From contig CP059264.1 in the NCBI GenBank assembly GCA_013693915.1, positions 2,491,398 to 2,496,921 of the forward strand: DNA of 5,524 nucleotides, written 5' to 3'. Below are positions 5,301-5,524 of the stretch, one piece after another. The DNA is from Dechloromonas sp. (GTDB lineage: Bacteria; Pseudomonadota; Gammaproteobacteria; Burkholderiales; Rhodocyclaceae). The position numbers were made by a program, and so were the translations under genes. Positions within the stretch are counted from its first letter, which is position 1; each line of letters opens with the position of its first letter. The notes beneath the pieces are model-generated. The model was not told the origin of the DNA, searched no databases, and saw nothing but the letters and a program-made list of their open reading frames with translations.

Positions 5301-5524
5301 ATGACTGTTCGTCCAACCCGTTGCCCGCCGCTGGCCATCCTCGCGCCCTGCCTCCTTCTGATTGCCGCTTGCAGCAAGGTGACCGCAGAGGACTACGCGA
5401 AGATAAGGTCTGGTATGGACTACCGGGAGGTGATCCCCATCCTGGGCATTCCGGCAAGCTGCGATGACTCCGCGGGTTTCAAGTCCTGCAAATGGGAAGA
5501 CGAGAAGGGCCATATCGCCATCCG
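5301..5524 (+). CDS. Small lipoprotein with BamE/SmpA-like (DUF3862-like) domain, 3' end beyond the window
   Basis: The start of a lipoprotein gene, 74 residues visible with no stop before the right edge. The ATG at 5301 has GGAG five bases upstream. The signal peptide runs through LAILAPCLLLIAAC, a good lipobox with Cys24 as the lipidated residue; Ser25 at +2 predicts outer-membrane sorting. The mature part, KVTAEDYAKIRSGMDYREV followed by IPILGIPASCDD and KSCKWEDEKGHIAI, follows the pattern of small BamE-fold domains (a helix with 'I..GM...EV..ILG.P' and then beta strands with two cysteines), closest in my judgement to DUF3862. Such proteins are often envelope-associated, but the role of this one is unknown. 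The same frame is open back to an ATG at 5118, but that part is not protein-like and would bury the signal peptide. It is divergent from the small ORF and glycosylase-like gene. Confidence 0.8.
   Translation, partial: MTVRPTRCPPLAILAPCLLLIAACSKVTAEDYAKIRSGMDYREVIPILGIPASCDDSAGFKSCKWEDEKGHIAI

Overview
The window looks like chromosomal DNA of a GC-rich Gram-negative bacterium. The high GC of the main genes (a hand count of 1201-1260 gives 41 of 60), Sec signal peptides, a lipobox protein and a periplasmic MltB-type lytic transglycosylase point to a proteobacterium. The style of the genes and promoters suggests a betaproteobacterium, perhaps Rhodocyclales, but that lineage is an inference I cannot confirm from sequence alone.

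Layout. (1) 1-207, minus: the 5' end of an unrecognised protein gene that runs off the left edge, with a perfect AGGAGG Shine-Dalgarno. (2) 208-637: a 430-base divergent intergenic region holding two near-identical 18-bp palindromes (341-358 and 406-423), the best operator candidates in the window. (3) 638-3017, plus: a two-gene unit, a class V (AGT-like) PLP aminotransferase overlapping by 14 bases a secreted MltB-family lytic murein transglycosylase with a C-terminal peptidoglycan-binding domain. (4) 3018-3496: 479 bases without a convincing gene, ending in a putative promoter. (5) 3497-3796, plus: a 99-aa secreted protein of DUF2502-like type. (6) 3891-4187, minus: a decayed fragment of a family 10 glycosyltransferase (fucosyltransferase type), missing both ends. 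(7) 4382-5183, minus: a 33-aa small ORF translationally coupled (TGATG) to a HhH-GPD-like (DNA glycosylase fold) gene that is broken into two frames by a one-base deletion next to a five-base homopolymer. (8) 5301-5524, plus: the start of a small lipoprotein with a BamE/SmpA-like (DUF3862-like) domain, running off the right edge.

The left half (1-3800) is compact, GC-rich and ordinary. The right half (about 3800-5300) is an accessory patch with gene debris, a frame-broken gene and lower GC (29 of 60 at 4801-4860). No complete novel system can be demonstrated. The points most worth checking are the twin palindromes between the divergent genes and the coupled small ORF plus frame-broken glycosylase-like gene.
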